64,000 nt of DNA from an uncultured Clostridium sp. (GTDB taxonomy: Bacteria; Bacillota; Clostridia; TANB77; CAG-508): assembly GCA_948473335.1 (NCBI GenBank), contig CAOKXF010000001.1, forward strand, positions 201,379-265,378, in the 5' to 3' direction. A program made the translations under genes and the position numbers. The notes below the pieces were generated by a model. That model did not search any database, had not been told where the DNA came from, and saw nothing but the letters and a program-made list of their open reading frames with translations. Shown here piece after piece: positions 37,177 to 46,461 of the stretch; position 1 is the first letter of the stretch; every line of letters starts with the position of its first letter.

Positions 37177-37250
37177 GCACTGCGTAGTTAGGCCTTTTAG
37201 AAATTTGTTTAAACTTAAAAGATTTGAAGAAGAATAATTACCACAGATTT

Positions 37251-37276
37251 GGGTGTTCTAAATGAATGCCCTTTTC
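37251..37276 (+). terminator. Terminator after the HIT gene
   Basis: Stem GGGTGTTC (37251-37258) / GAATGCCC (37264-37271) with two G:U pairs, then TTTT. Confidence 0.65.
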
Positions 37277-37315
37277 TGCTTTTATGCGTTTATCTTGAAA
37301 ATACTATGATTTATA

Positions 37316-37344
37316 TTGAAAAAAAAATAGAACTAATATATAAT
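37316..37344 (+). promoter_or_regulatory. Promoter of the phosphodiesterase-like gene
   Basis: TTGAAA (37316-37321), 17-bp spacer, TATAAT (37339-37344), 40 bp before the start codon. Confidence 0.75.
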
Positions 37345-37383
37345 TACTGTTGTTAAAAATTAATTAGAGAAAGGATAATTTAT

Positions 37384-38547
37384 ATGAAAGAAGAAATAGT
37401 ATTACCAAACTATGAACACAGTATATTGAATTTAATAACATCAATATTAAAAAATTATAAGGTAGAAACAAACCATAAATCATTAGAAAATATAGACAAT
37501 TTATTAAATAAAAACTACAACAATGTAGTATTTTTAATACTAGATGGAATGGGAGAGCATATATTGAATGACATATCAGCAAAAGGATATTTCAATAGAA
37601 ATAAGATAGACTGTATCACATCAGTATATCCATCAACAACTACAGCTGCAATTACAACATACTATTCGGGGAAACCACCATATGAAACAGGATGGATAGC
37701 TTGGTCACAATATTTTAAGGAATATGGAAGAGCAGTTGACATGTTATCACAAAGAGAATCATATAAAGGAGAAACCTTAAAAGACGCAAGAATTAATGTA
37801 TTTGAAGATGTAATAAAATATAAAACCATTTTTGAAAGAATAGAAGAGGCATCTCCAAATATAAAAGCATATGAGATAATGCCAACATATGCAGAAAAAA
37901 AATCAAAAAGAAGTATAAGAGCAGATAATATTGATGAAATAGTTTCTAATATAGAAGTGCTTTGCAAAAATCCAGATAAAAAATTTATATTAGCATATTG
38001 TGATAATCCAGATGGAATATTACATAAATATGGAACTAAATCAGAAGAAATAAAAGAATTTATAATAAAAACTGAAAGAAAAATTGAAGAGCTGTGCCAA
38101 AATCTTCCAAAAGATACTATCTTAATAATATCAGCAGACCATGGACATAGAGATATCGCAAAAACTTATACTTTGTTAGATTATCCTGAAATACAAGAAT
38201 GCTTGATATTGCCACCATCACTGGAATCACGAGTCTTATCATTTTGGGTTAAAGAAGATATGAAACAGGAATTTGAACAGAGATTCAATCAAATATTCAA
38301 AGAAGAATTTTGGTTAATGACCAAAGAAGAATTTTTAGCAAAAAACTTCTTAGGATTTGGAGAAAAACATAAAAAAATAGATGATTTTATTGGAAATTAT
38401 ATAGCATTATCGATATCATCTAGTATAATAGTATTAGACACATTATTAACTGAAGGTAAAAAAATAAAAAGATCAACACATTGTGGTTTAACAAAGGAAG
38501 AAATGGAAGTTCCTGTAATATTAATTGAGAAAAAAAGTGTGCATTAA
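37384..38547 (+). CDS. Alkaline-phosphatase superfamily phosphodiesterase/pyrophosphatase
   Basis: 387 residues. Metal-ligand and nucleophile motifs of the superfamily are visible: FLILDGMGEH (about 54), the nucleophile Thr in YPSTTTAAITTYYSG (about 85), CDNPDGILHKYG (about 205), SADHGHRD (about 252) and a final STHCGL His near residue 365. There is no signal peptide, so it is cytoplasmic. The type I phosphodiesterase/nucleotide pyrophosphatase group fits best; substrate unknown. Its stop codon lies in the bulge of the downstream terminator stem. Confidence 0.85.
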   Translation: MKEEIVLPNYEHSILNLITSILKNYKVETNHKSLENIDNLLNKNYNNVVFLILDGMGEHILNDISAKGYFNRNKIDCITSVYPSTTTAAITTYYSGKPPYETGWIAWSQYFKEYGRAVDMLSQRESYKGETLKDARINVFEDVIKYKTIFERIEEASPNIKAYEIMPTYAEKKSKRSIRADNIDEIVSNIEVLCKNPDKKFILAYCDNPDGILHKYGTKSEEIKEFIIKTERKIEELCQNLPKDTILIISADHGHRDIAKTYTLLDYPEIQECLILPPSLESRVLSFWVKEDMKQEFEQRFNQIFKEEFWLMTKEEFLAKNFLGFGEKHKKIDDFIGNYIALSISSSIIVLDTLLTEGKKIKRSTHCGLTKEEMEVPVILIEKKSVH

Positions 38548-38578
38548 CGAAATCAAAGATTTCGATGCACACTTTTAT
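38533..38578. terminator. Bidirectional terminator overlapping the stop codon
   Basis: Outer stem AAAGTGTGCAT (38534-38544) / ATGCACACTTT (38565-38575) and inner stem CGAAATC/GATTTCG, separated by a TAA bulge that is the stop codon of the upstream gene. T/A tracts on both sides let it serve the convergent gene at 38575 as well. Confidence 0.9.
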
Positions 38579-39114
38579 AACATACTACTAGTAGGAACAT
38601 AAGAATTATCAGGAGGAGAAACAAAAGGGTCCTCTGGAGGAGTAGTTGGACTTAATGAATTAATCTTAACAATTGGAATATCCTGATTATGATATTTACC
38701 CTTAGTAACTGTACCAACAATTTCAATCCAAGAACCATCTTCAAAATCAGAAATACCATTATATTCACATAAAAAACCAACAACAAATGCTTGAGAATTA
38801 ATAAGCATATTTCTAGCTAAAACGAACTGATTTTCTTTAAAATCTAAAACCCTATAAACATATCCAGTAAATTGAATTTCTTTTCCAACATAAGAATTAA
38901 TATCATCATGAGTAGCTTTTAAAATATTAGTATAGTTATTAGGACTTATTTCAGTAACATTAGAATGAGGTATAGAATCATTAACTTTCAACTTATCAGA
39001 AGCAAAAATTCTATAAAAAACAAAGGCAGTAATAATTAATACTATAATTCCTAAAATCATTAAAATAGTTTTAAACAATTTATTTCCATTAACTTTTATA
39101 TTACAAATAAACAT
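38575..39114 (-). CDS. TIGR03943/YcgQ C-terminal-like membrane-anchored protein
   Basis: 179 residues. One membrane helix (about 15-36) is followed by an OB-like extracellular domain with VGKEIQFTGYVYR, ENQFVLARNML, VVGFLCEYNG and WIEIVGTVTKG. These match the C-terminal domain of the TIGR03943/DUF1980 (YcgQ) family. The usual partner permease (YcgR type) is not next to it, and the multi-helix N-terminal half of the family is missing, so this is a short stand-alone form. AAGGAG precedes the ATG. The tail is Pro/Ser-rich. Confidence 0.75.
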   Translation of the reverse strand: MFICNIKVNGNKLFKTILMILGIIVLIITAFVFYRIFASDKLKVNDSIPHSNVTEISPNNYTNILKATHDDINSYVGKEIQFTGYVYRVLDFKENQFVLARNMLINSQAFVVGFLCEYNGISDFEDGSWIEIVGTVTKGKYHNQDIPIVKINSLSPTTPPEDPFVSPPDNSYVPTSSML

Positions 39115-39280
39115 ATATAACTCCTTAACAAATTTGATAATAAAATATATGACTAAAAAAATAATATATGCTAAAAAAAGATATTAAAACCTTGAAATGG
39201 AGAAAAAAAAATGATATAGTAAGGAAGTACAAAACTGAACGTGATTACCACGAACGAAGAAAGAGGGAGGACTAGAATAG

Positions 39281-42055
39281 ATGAGCATATTTAGTAAAAT
39301 ATTCAAATCATATAGTGAAAAAGAAGTAAAAAGGATAATGCCTATAGTAGAACAAATAAATGGGCTAGAAGAAGAAATATCAAAATTAACAGATGCAGAA
39401 ATAAGAAACAAAACAAATGAATTCAAAAAACAATTAGAAGAAGGAAAAACATTAGATGAAATATTACCAGAAGCATTTGCAATAGTAAGAGAGGCATCAA
39501 AAAGAGTATTAGGAATGAGACATTTTGATGTACAATTAATAGGAGGAATTGTATTACACCAAGGGAGAATTGCAGAAATGAAAACAGGAGAAGGAAAAAC
39601 ATTAGTAGCAACATTACCAGTATATCTAAATGCATTAACAGGAAAAGGAGTACATGTAATAACAGTAAATGATTATTTAGCAAAAAGAGATAGTGAATGG
39701 ATGGGAAAACTATATAAATTCTTAGGATTAACAGTAGGATTAGCAATATCACAAATGTCACCAGAGCAAAAACAAAAAGCATATGCGTGTGATATAACAT
39801 ATGGAACAAATAATGAATTTGGTTTTGACTATTTAAGAGACAATATGGTAATTTATAAAAATCAACTTGTACAAAGAGGCTTAGCATATGCCATAGTAGA
39901 TGAGATTGATAGCATATTAATAGATGAAGCAAGAACACCTTTAATAATATCAGGAAGAGCAAATCAATCATCAGATTTATATAAAAAAGCTAATGATTTT
40001 GTAAAAAGATTAAAAGCAAAAGTAATAGTAGAGGAAGATGTAAAAGACGAAGCTCAAGCAGAAGATAACGAAAATTATGATTATATAGTAGATTTAAAAG
40101 CAAAATCAGCATCATTGACACAAAAGGGAATCCATAAAGCAGAACAAGAATTCCACCTAGAAAATTTAAACGATATCGATAATTCTACATTAGTACATCA
40201 TATAAATCAAGCATTGAGAGCACATGGCATAATGAAAAGAGATATAGATTACATTGTAAAAGATAATGAAGTATTAATAGTAGATGAATTTACAGGGCGT
40301 ATAATGTATGGAAGAAGATATAATAATGGATTACATCAAGCTATAGAAGCAAAAGAAAATGTAAAAATAGCAGATGAATCAAAAACATTAGCAACAATTA
40401 CATTTCAAAATTACTTTAGAATGTATGATAAGTTGTCAGGAATGACTGGTACAGCTTTGACAGAAGAGGAAGAATTCCAAGAAATATATAATTTAGATGT
40501 AGTAAGTATTCCAACAAATAAAGAAGTAAAGAGAACAGACCAAAATGACGTAATATATAAAAATGAAAAAGCAAAATTCAATGCAATTGTTGAGAGCGTA
40601 AAAGAAAGTCATGAAAAAGGTCAACCAGTGTTAGTAGGTACAGTATCAATAGAAAAATCAGAAAAATTAAGTAAAATATTATCTAGGGAAGGAATAAAAC
40701 ATGAAGTACTAAATGCAAAATTTCATGAAAAGGAAGCGGAAATTATAGCACAAGCTGGTAAATTTGGTGCTGTAACAATAGCAACAAACATGGCAGGGCG
40801 TGGTACTGATATAATGTTAGGTGGAAATAGTGAATTCTTAGCAAAACAAGAAATGAGAAAAAATAAAATGCCAGAAAACTTAATAGAAGAATCTAACACA
40901 TATTATGAGACTGATGATCAAGATATATTAAGAGCAAGAGAAACATTCAAACAATTAGAAGAGAAATATAATCAAGAAATAAAAGAAGAAAAAGAAAAAG
41001 TAATAGAAGCAGGTGGACTTAAAATAATTGGTACAGAACGTCATGAATCAAGAAGAATAGATAATCAGTTGCGTGGACGTAGTGGACGTCAAGGAGACCC
41101 AGGCGAGTCTAAATTCTATATTGGTCTTGATGATGATTTAATGAAGATTTTTGGTGGAGATATGATTACAAGAGTTTATGATTCTCTTGGAGCAGATGAA
41201 AATATGCCAATAGATTCAAAAATAATTACAAATTCCGTTGAGAGTGCTCAAAAGAAGGTAGAAGGTCGTAACTTCAGTATCCGTAAAAATGTGTTAAAAT
41301 ACGATGATGTAATGAATGCTCAAAGAGAAATTATCTATAAACAGAGAAGACAAGTTTTAGATGGAGAAAATTTAAGTGAAAGTATTTCAAAAATGATTGA
41401 TTCTGTTGCTGAAAACAGTGTATCTATGTATTATGGCTTAGAAGGAGATATTAATACAGAAGCTTTAAAAACTGAAATAAGGAATATTTTTGGTCAAGAT
41501 ATTTATGATAGTATGTTACATTTTATAGATGAAAATGCTAATAATAAGGATTCTATAATAGAAGAATTAACAAATCAAGCTCATTCATATTACGAACAAA
41601 AGGAACAAGAAATTGGAAGTGAAGAATTGCGTGAACTTGAAAGAGTTGTTTTATTGAAAATCGTTGACCAGAAATGGATGGACCATATTGATAATATGGA
41701 AGAGTTAAAAAATGGTATTGGTCTTCGTGCGTATGGTCAGAAAGATCCTGTTATTCAATATAGAATTGAAGGTTTTGAGATGTTTGATGAGATGATTGAA
41801 AATATTAAATTTGATGTTGTTAAACCTTTAATGAGTATTCATAAACAAGATGAAGTGAAAAGGGAAGAGGCAGCTAGAATTACAGGTGCAGCATTGCAAG
41901 CATTAAATAGTTTGGATAAAGGTACAAAGATAAATCAAACTCCTGATAATTCTAATGTTAGTCAAACTGTTGTTAATGATGGTCCAAAAGTTGGTAGAAA
42001 TGATTCTTGTCCTTGTGGTTCGGGAAAGAAATATAAAAATTGTTGCGGAAAGTAG
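39281..42055 (+). CDS. secA: Preprotein translocase ATPase SecA
   Basis: 924 residues. Walker A is [14 protein letters not shown] (about 102), the DEAD-like box is [17 protein letters not shown] (about 207), and [20 protein letters not shown] and [12 protein letters not shown] mark the second helicase lobe and Sec-specific region. The zinc-binding SEC-C tail [15 protein letters not shown] ends the protein. It drives protein export through SecYEG. GAGGGAGG lies before the ATG. The last 48 bp including the stop recur at 45766, marking the 3' end as the integration site of a mobile element. Confidence 0.97.
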   Translation: MSIFSKIFKSYSEKEVKRIMPIVEQINGLEEEISKLTDAEIRNKTNEFKKQLEEGKTLDEILPEAFAIVREASKRVLGMRHFDVQLIGGIVLHQGRIAEMKTGEGKTLVATLPVYLNALTGKGVHVITVNDYLAKRDSEWMGKLYKFLGLTVGLAISQMSPEQKQKAYACDITYGTNNEFGFDYLRDNMVIYKNQLVQRGLAYAIVDEIDSILIDEARTPLIISGRANQSSDLYKKANDFVKRLKAKVIVEEDVKDEAQAEDNENYDYIVDLKAKSASLTQKGIHKAEQEFHLENLNDIDNSTLVHHINQALRAHGIMKRDIDYIVKDNEVLIVDEFTGRIMYGRRYNNGLHQAIEAKENVKIADESKTLATITFQNYFRMYDKLSGMTGTALTEEEEFQEIYNLDVVSIPTNKEVKRTDQNDVIYKNEKAKFNAIVESVKESHEKGQPVLVGTVSIEKSEKLSKILSREGIKHEVLNAKFHEKEAEIIAQAGKFGAVTIATNMAGRGTDIMLGGNSEFLAKQEMRKNKMPENLIEESNTYYETDDQDILRARETFKQLEEKYNQEIKEEKEKVIEAGGLKIIGTERHESRRIDNQLRGRSGRQGDPGESKFYIGLDDDLMKIFGGDMITRVYDSLGADENMPIDSKIITNSVESAQKKVEGRNFSIRKNVLKYDDVMNAQREIIYKQRRQVLDGENLSESISKMIDSVAENSVSMYYGLEGDINTEALKTEIRNIFGQDIYDSMLHFIDENANNKDSIIEELTNQAHSYYEQKEQEIGSEELRELERVVLLKIVDQKWMDHIDNMEELKNGIGLRAYGQKDPVIQYRIEGFEMFDEMIENIKFDVVKPLMSIHKQDEVKREEAARITGAALQALNSLDKGTKINQTPDNSNVSQTVVNDGPKVGRNDSCPCGSGKKYKNCCGK

Positions 42056-42061
42056 CATAAA
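42014..42061 (+). repeat. Left attachment-site copy at the secA 3' end
   Basis: 48 bp covering the last SEC-C codons and stop of secA. It matches 45766-45813 at 40 of 48 positions. The 3' core (42026-42061) is the best conserved. Most differences are synonymous in the SEC-C reading frame, so the downstream copy looks like a diverged secA 3' end rather than an exact short duplication. Confidence 0.7.
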
Positions 42062-42148
42062 ATAAGGAAATAATTAAAATTTAAAAAGGTAACAAATTTG
42101 TTGTTTGTCAACCGATTGAATAAAATGTGAACAAAATTTATTGAAATT

Positions 42149-42186
42149 AAAGGATGTCAGCAAAATAGAATTTGTTGACATCCTTT
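42149..42186 (+). terminator. Terminator after secA
   Basis: 16-bp stem AAAGGATGTCAGCAAA (42149-42164) / TTTGTTGACATCCTTT (42171-42186) with one G:U pair; the T tail is short. It lies about 95 bp after the secA stop, inside the inferred element. Confidence 0.8.
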
Positions 42187-42231
42187 ATTGTAGAAAATAG
42201 TTAAAATAATTAAATTGAGAGGTGGGAATGT

Positions 42232-43110
42232 ATGGAATGGGATAATTTAATAGAATTAATTTTAAATAGTATACAAATAATAGGTGTTTTTATAGCAATT
42301 ATTATAGGTTTGATTATTTCTAAAGTAATGGATTTAAAAAAAGAAAAAAATGAAGCTATTGACACAATTGAAGATATAACTAATGAATTGGAAAATATGA
42401 ATAAGCAATTTAATGGTTTGAAGGAAGAACAATATGAATTTTATAAAGAAGATAGTGTATTTGCTATAATTGATTTAATATTTGAGGGAAAAGAGTGCGA
42501 GATATCAAATTCTGTACCATATATTAGTGAACAAGAACAAAATGATTTTTATAAATATGTAAAAGAATATGTGTTAAAGGTTGCAGATATCATAAGCAAA
42601 AATATTTCAATAGAAGAGTGCAAGAAGCAACTAAAAGTCGAAAAGTATTCGGTAGAAGAAACAATAGTTGATGAAATTTACGAAAGGAGTGATAAGATGG
42701 AATTCCCAAATTTCAAATTACCAGATTTTAGCTCTCCAGTTACATCGCCACCGATTATTCCTAATTTAGATTATAAAACCCCACGAATAGTTAGTGCAAT
42801 TGATAATATTCAAAATATTAATAGATTAAGAGATATGGATAATTTATCTTATCAGATAAGATTAAAGGAGCAACAGAAAAAAATTTATGAGAAAAGATTA
42901 AAAAGTATTAATTCAACACTTGATATTAAAATTGGTCGAATTTTATCTATAATTATTATTCTTATTAGTGTTGTAATACCTTTCTTAATAATAGCATTTC
43001 AAGATTCATTAGAATGTTATCAAATATTCATATACGTATATTTGATTGCAAGTTTTGTTCTTTCTATGCTTTCTATGTGTATATATTTGTTTTGGTTTTG
43101 GAAAAAATAA
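42232..43110 (+). CDS. Unknown membrane protein with coiled coil
   Basis: 292 residues. One membrane helix at the N-terminus (about 13-30) is followed by a charged coiled-coil segment (33-68). A cytoplasmic region with a Pro-rich patch (FPNFKLPDFSSPVTSPP, about 156-172) precedes a second coiled coil. Two membrane helices end the protein (about 238-260 and 266-288). No family recognised. GAGAGGTGGG precedes the ATG, and a terminator follows. It sits inside the element, upstream of the integrase, where such islands often carry cargo; a defence or surface role would be a guess. Confidence 0.7.
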   Translation: MEWDNLIELILNSIQIIGVFIAIIIGLIISKVMDLKKEKNEAIDTIEDITNELENMNKQFNGLKEEQYEFYKEDSVFAIIDLIFEGKECEISNSVPYISEQEQNDFYKYVKEYVLKVADIISKNISIEECKKQLKVEKYSVEETIVDEIYERSDKMEFPNFKLPDFSSPVTSPPIIPNLDYKTPRIVSAIDNIQNINRLRDMDNLSYQIRLKEQQKKIYEKRLKSINSTLDIKIGRILSIIIILISVVIPFLIIAFQDSLECYQIFIYVYLIASFVLSMLSMCIYLFWFWKK

Positions 43111-43136
43111 TAAATGAAAAAAGATAGTTAATATGT

Positions 43137-43166
43137 AAAAGTGTAGAAAAAATGCTACACTTTTTT
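43137..43166 (+). terminator. Intrinsic terminator
   Basis: 10-bp stem AAAAGTGTAG (43137-43146) / CTACACTTTT (43155-43164) followed by more T's. Confidence 0.88.
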
Positions 43167-43193
43167 GTTGTAAAATAATGATGATTAAAAAGA

Positions 43194-44446
43194 ATGGGAG
43201 ATGAGAAAATAATCAATATTAGAAAACGTGGCAATGTATATCAATATTGTTTTGAAGCGGGAAAGGTAAATGGTAAAAGGAAGCCAATAACTAAAAGTGG
43301 ATTTAAAACTAAAAATGAAGCGTATACAACAGGACAAAAAGCATATGATGAATTTATTAATGGGGTAACTACCAATGAATGTAATATGTTATATGGAGAT
43401 TATTTAGATTATTGGATGAAAGAATATTTTGAAATAAATTACAAGTATTCTACAGCTAAGAGATATAAAGAATCTTTTGGTAATATAAAAGAAGAATTAG
43501 GTAATTATAAATTATTAGTTCTAACTCCATATATTTTAAATCAAGCATTATTAAAGTTATATCAAAGCTCTAGTACGAAAGAAGCGTTAAGAAATTATCA
43601 AAAGGTTATTAAAAGTTCTTTAAGAGATGTAACATATTATTTTGGGTTTATAAAAAATAATATAGCTTGTGATTTAGAAATACCCAAAGTATTATCATTT
43701 GAAGCAAAAAAAACGATATAAGACATATTTATTCTAAAGAAGAAATTGAAATAATTTTAGGTAGATTTAAAAATAATAAAGTATTTATATGTGCGTTTCT
43801 TACTGCTTGTTATATAGGTATGAGAACTGGTGAGGTATTTGCACTAACTTGGAATGATATAGATTTAGATAATAGAATTATCAAAATAAATAAAACAGTG
43901 TATGTAAAAGATAATGAAGAAAATGGTAGATGGTATTTAGGCACAACTAAAACATCAGGTAGTAAAAGAAAAGTATATATTTGTGATAGTTTATATACAG
44001 TACTAATTGATTATAAAAATATACAAAATAATTTAAAAAAGCAATGTGGAAAAAAGTATAAAAGATATATTCTAGAAAAAGTAAAAAATAAATTGGGAAA
44101 GTTAGTTGAATATAAAATTGTGGAAAGTTGTTCTAAAAATAATAGAGTAGAAATGGTATTTACTAGAAAAGATGGAACATATTCTGGAACAGATATTATA
44201 AGATATCCATTTAAAATTATTCACCACGAATTAGGAATCAACTGTAGATTTTATGATTTAAGAGGCAGCTTTGCTACAAAAGCATTAAGAAATGGAAATG
44301 AAATAAAAGACATTTCTAAAGTATTAGGTCATAGTAGAATTGAAACAACAGAAAATTATTATATTACTAGTACTACTAATGATTTAATTAAAATTTGCGA
44401 ATCAATAGAAAAAGAAATAGATATAAATTTGAGAGATAAATTTTAG
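43194..44446 (+). CDS. Tyrosine integrase, split by a frameshift at an A8 run
   Basis: Two frames make one integrase of about 417 residues. The first (43194-43721) has the DNA-binding arm (NIRKRGNVYQYCFEAGKV) and the SAM-like core-binding domain. The second (open from about 43715 to 44446) has the catalytic domain: Arg in YIGMRTGEVFALTW, FYDLRGSFATKAL (usual HxLR replaced by DLRG), LGHSRIETTENYY with the final His and Tyr. The frames join at GCAAAAAAAACG (A8, 43706-43713), where one extra A or a -1 slip gives a full protein. Polymerase slippage at such runs can keep a gene working, so it may not be dead. No good ribosome site is seen at the ATG. Confidence 0.82.
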
Positions 44447-44454
44447 TAGTATCA

Positions 44455-44483
44455 TTGTTAAGTGATATAAAAAATAGTATAAT
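44455..44483 (+). promoter_or_regulatory. Promoter of the first RhuM gene
   Basis: TTGTTA (44455-44460), 17-bp spacer, TATAAT (44478-44483), 49 bp before the start codon. Confidence 0.75.
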
Positions 44484-44531
44484 ATGATTAGTTGATTACT
44501 TAATGAATAATTGTTAAAGGAGGTGCAAATA

Positions 44532-45551
44532 ATGACTGATAAACTAATTGGAAATGAAAAAAATATTTTATTTTATAATGATGAAGAGGGGAATACTAAA
44601 GTAGAAGTATTACTTGAAAATGAAGATGTATGGTTAAATACAGAAGCATTAGCTACGCTTTTTAGTGTTAAAAGGCCTGCTATAACTAAACATATAAATA
44701 ATATTTATAGTGATTGTGAATTAGAAGAAAGTAGCACATGTTCCAAAATGGAACATGTGGGTAATGACGGAAAACAAATTTATAATACAAAATATTACAA
44801 TCTTGATATGATTATTTCTATTGGATTTAGAGTTAATTCTAAAAAAGCAATTAAATTTAGAACTTGGGCAAATAAAATCATTAAAGATTATATGATACAA
44901 GGGTTTGCTTTAAATGATGAAAGATTTATGAAAGCAAGAAAGACTAATCAAGAATATTTTAAAAGATTGCTTGAAAGAATTAAGTTAATTCGTACAAGTA
45001 AAAGAATGTTTTATCAAAAAATTACTGATATATTTGCTGAATGCTCAATTGATTACGATAAAGATAGTGATATGGCAATGACATTTTATAAAACGGTTCA
45101 AAATAAATTCCACTTTGCTATAACTGGTCAGACTGCTGCTGAAATTGTTTATGAAAGAGTGGATGCAAAAAAAGATAATATGGGGCTTACTACATGGGAG
45201 AAATCTCCTGATGGCAAGATACTAAAATCAAATGTAATAATTGCTAAAAATTATTTAGATGAAAAAGAAATTAAGAATTTGAATAATTTAGTTAACTTAT
45301 TTTTAGATATTGCCGAAAATAATGCTGAGAGAAATATTGTGATGTATATGAATGACTGGAAAAACGAAGTGGAAAATGCATTAAGGGTATTTCATTATGA
45401 TGTTTTAGAGGGAAAAGGTAAAATATCACACAAACAAGCAAAGGAAAAAGCAGAAAATGAGTATGAAAAGTACAAAATTATTCAAGACAATAATTATGTA
45501 TCTGATTTTGATAGATTGTTAAGTGAAACAAAGCAAATAGAAAATAAGTAA
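44532..45551 (+). CDS. RhuM-family protein (first copy)
   Basis: 339 residues from ATG 44532, eight bases after AAAGGAGGTG. The N-terminal half is the Bro-N/KilA-N-like DNA-binding region typical of RhuM proteins: VWLNTEALATLFSVKRPAI, then YYNLDMIISIGFRVNSKKAI and FRTWANKIIKDYMIQGFALND. The C-terminal half has the family's FHFAITGQTAAEIVYER, NVIIAKNYLDEKEI and GKISHKQAKEKAENEYEKY. Named after a Salmonella island gene, the family has no settled function. Codons 68-76 form a 25-nt inverted repeat at the DNA level. It lies just after the integrase in the element. A second copy is at 46462. Confidence 0.85.
   Translation: MTDKLIGNEKNILFYNDEEGNTKVEVLLENEDVWLNTEALATLFSVKRPAITKHINNIYSDCELEESSTCSKMEHVGNDGKQIYNTKYYNLDMIISIGFRVNSKKAIKFRTWANKIIKDYMIQGFALNDERFMKARKTNQEYFKRLLERIKLIRTSKRMFYQKITDIFAECSIDYDKDSDMAMTFYKTVQNKFHFAITGQTAAEIVYERVDAKKDNMGLTTWEKSPDGKILKSNVIIAKNYLDEKEIKNLNNLVNLFLDIAENNAERNIVMYMNDWKNEVENALRVFHYDVLEGKGKISHKQAKEKAENEYEKYKIIQDNNYVSDFDRLLSETKQIENK
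44735..44759 (+). repeat. 25-nt palindrome inside RhuM gene 1
   Basis: Perfect 11-bp arms CACATGTTCCA (44735-44745) / TGGAACATGTG (44749-44759) around AAA. It begins at the third base of codon 68 and ends at the third base of codon 76, encoding the TCSKMEHV part of the protein. The paralog at 46462 has a different palindrome of the same length and phase at the same aligned residues. Confidence 0.95.
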
Positions 45552-45604
45552 ATTGCACATTTTATAAATTATTAAAATATGGTATACTTATTGTAGTGAA
45601 CGAA

Positions 45605-45632
45605 TGTGGACAAAGTCCTCAATTTGTCCACA
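45605..45632. repeat. 28-nt inverted repeat
   Basis: Perfect 10-bp arms TGTGGACAAA (45605-45614) / TTTGTCCACA (45623-45632), 54 bp after the RhuM stop. There is no U tract. It may be a transcription end signal or a recombination-related structure. Confidence 0.7.
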
Positions 45633-45765
45633 GTAGAGAAATATTTATAACAAAAATGATACTAATAATACGAATAATATAGGAATTACCTAGTCCTAAA
45701 AATCTAGAAATATCAATAATATTATAAATATTGTAAGTATTGATAATATGAGAGTACAAAGTTCT

Positions 45766-45813
45766 TGTGGAAGTGGGAAGAAATACAAAAATTGCTGTGG
45801 AAAGTAGCATAAA
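45766..45813 (+). repeat. Right attachment-site copy: displaced secA 3' end
   Basis: In frame it encodes [13 protein letters not shown] followed by TAG, the secA tail, with nothing of the rest of secA before it. Identity to 42014-42061 is 40/48 and continues to the shared GTAGCATAAA. It is the best evidence for site-specific insertion at secA. Confidence 0.75.
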
Positions 45814-45911
45814 GTCAATGCTTTAGCGGATTTTTTAAAAGTAAAAAAGTGGTGTCACAAAATAATTGGTCACCCAAAATATAAAATAAAAGCTGAAATA
45901 TGCTAAAAAAT

Positions 45912-45952
45912 AAGGAGTGTATCCAAAAGAAAATGGATGACACTTCTTTTTT
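45912..45952 (+). terminator. Terminator downstream of the displaced secA end
   Basis: Stem AAGGAGTGT..ATCC / GGAT..ACACTTCTT (45912-45924 and 45934-45948) followed by TTTT. It may be the original secA terminator, separated from its gene by the insertion. Confidence 0.7.
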
Positions 45953-46022
45953 GTATCTAAAATTTTCTATTTACAAATGATATAAAATAACTATTAGAGA
46001 ATTTTTACAAGGAGGGTCATTA

Positions 46023-46381
46023 ATGGGAAAAATTAATGTAAGAAAAAGAGGAAAGGTGTATGAATACTTTTTTGAAGGAGCAAAAGTAAAAAACAAAAGA
46101 ACTAGAATTTCAAAATCAGGATTTAGAACTCAAAGTGAGGCTTATCAATAATGAACTAGATATAGAAAATTGTAGATTTTATGATTTGAGAGGAAGTTAT
46201 GCAACAAAAGTTTAAGAAGTGGTGTAAAAGTTAAAGAAATTGCAGATATATTAAGACATAGTAGAATTGAAACTACAGAAACTATTATATATCAAGTACA
46301 GAAAAAACAAGAAAAGAAGCAAGTAAGATTTTAGAAAAAAGAATACAATCAGATATTATAGAGAATATTATAAATTTTTAG
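46023..46381 (+). pseudogene. Decayed second tyrosine integrase
   Basis: An intact AAGGAGGG site and ATG (46023) begin a 42-codon frame, homologous to the N-terminal arm of the integrase at 43194 (KRGKVYEYFFEGAKVK against KRGNVYQYCFEAGKVN). It stops at 46151. The catalytic middle is missing. The C-terminal part follows in pieces: NCRFYDLRGSYATKV, then in another frame GVKVKEIADILRHSRIETTE, then in a third YYISSTEKTRKEASKIL. So there is one large deletion and at least two frameshifts. It shows that a second, older element of the same kind lies directly after the first. Confidence 0.85.
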
Positions 46382-46461
46382 AAATTTCTACCAAAAGATT
46401 GATTTTATAACACATACATGATACAATACAAATGTTCGTATAAACAAAGGAGGTTTTCAAT

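Larger units (their letters stand above)
42014..45813 (+). mobile_element. Integrative element at the 3' end of secA
   Basis: About 3.8 kb between two copies of the secA 3' end. Contents: a membrane protein of unknown function, a tyrosine integrase split by a frameshift, a RhuM-family gene with an embedded palindrome, and short hairpins. Insertion at the 3' end of a conserved gene, restoring its reading frame, with a tyrosine integrase inside, is the usual layout of small genomic islands. Boundaries are inferred from the repeats; no direct evidence of excision. Confidence 0.65.
45552..46022. other. Element junction region: hairpin, secA fragment, terminator
   Basis: No intact gene. It holds an A/T-rich promoter-like sequence, the hairpin at 45605, the displaced secA 3' end (reading [16 protein letters not shown] then stop, 45757-45808), and the terminator at 45912. 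Confidence 0.7.
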
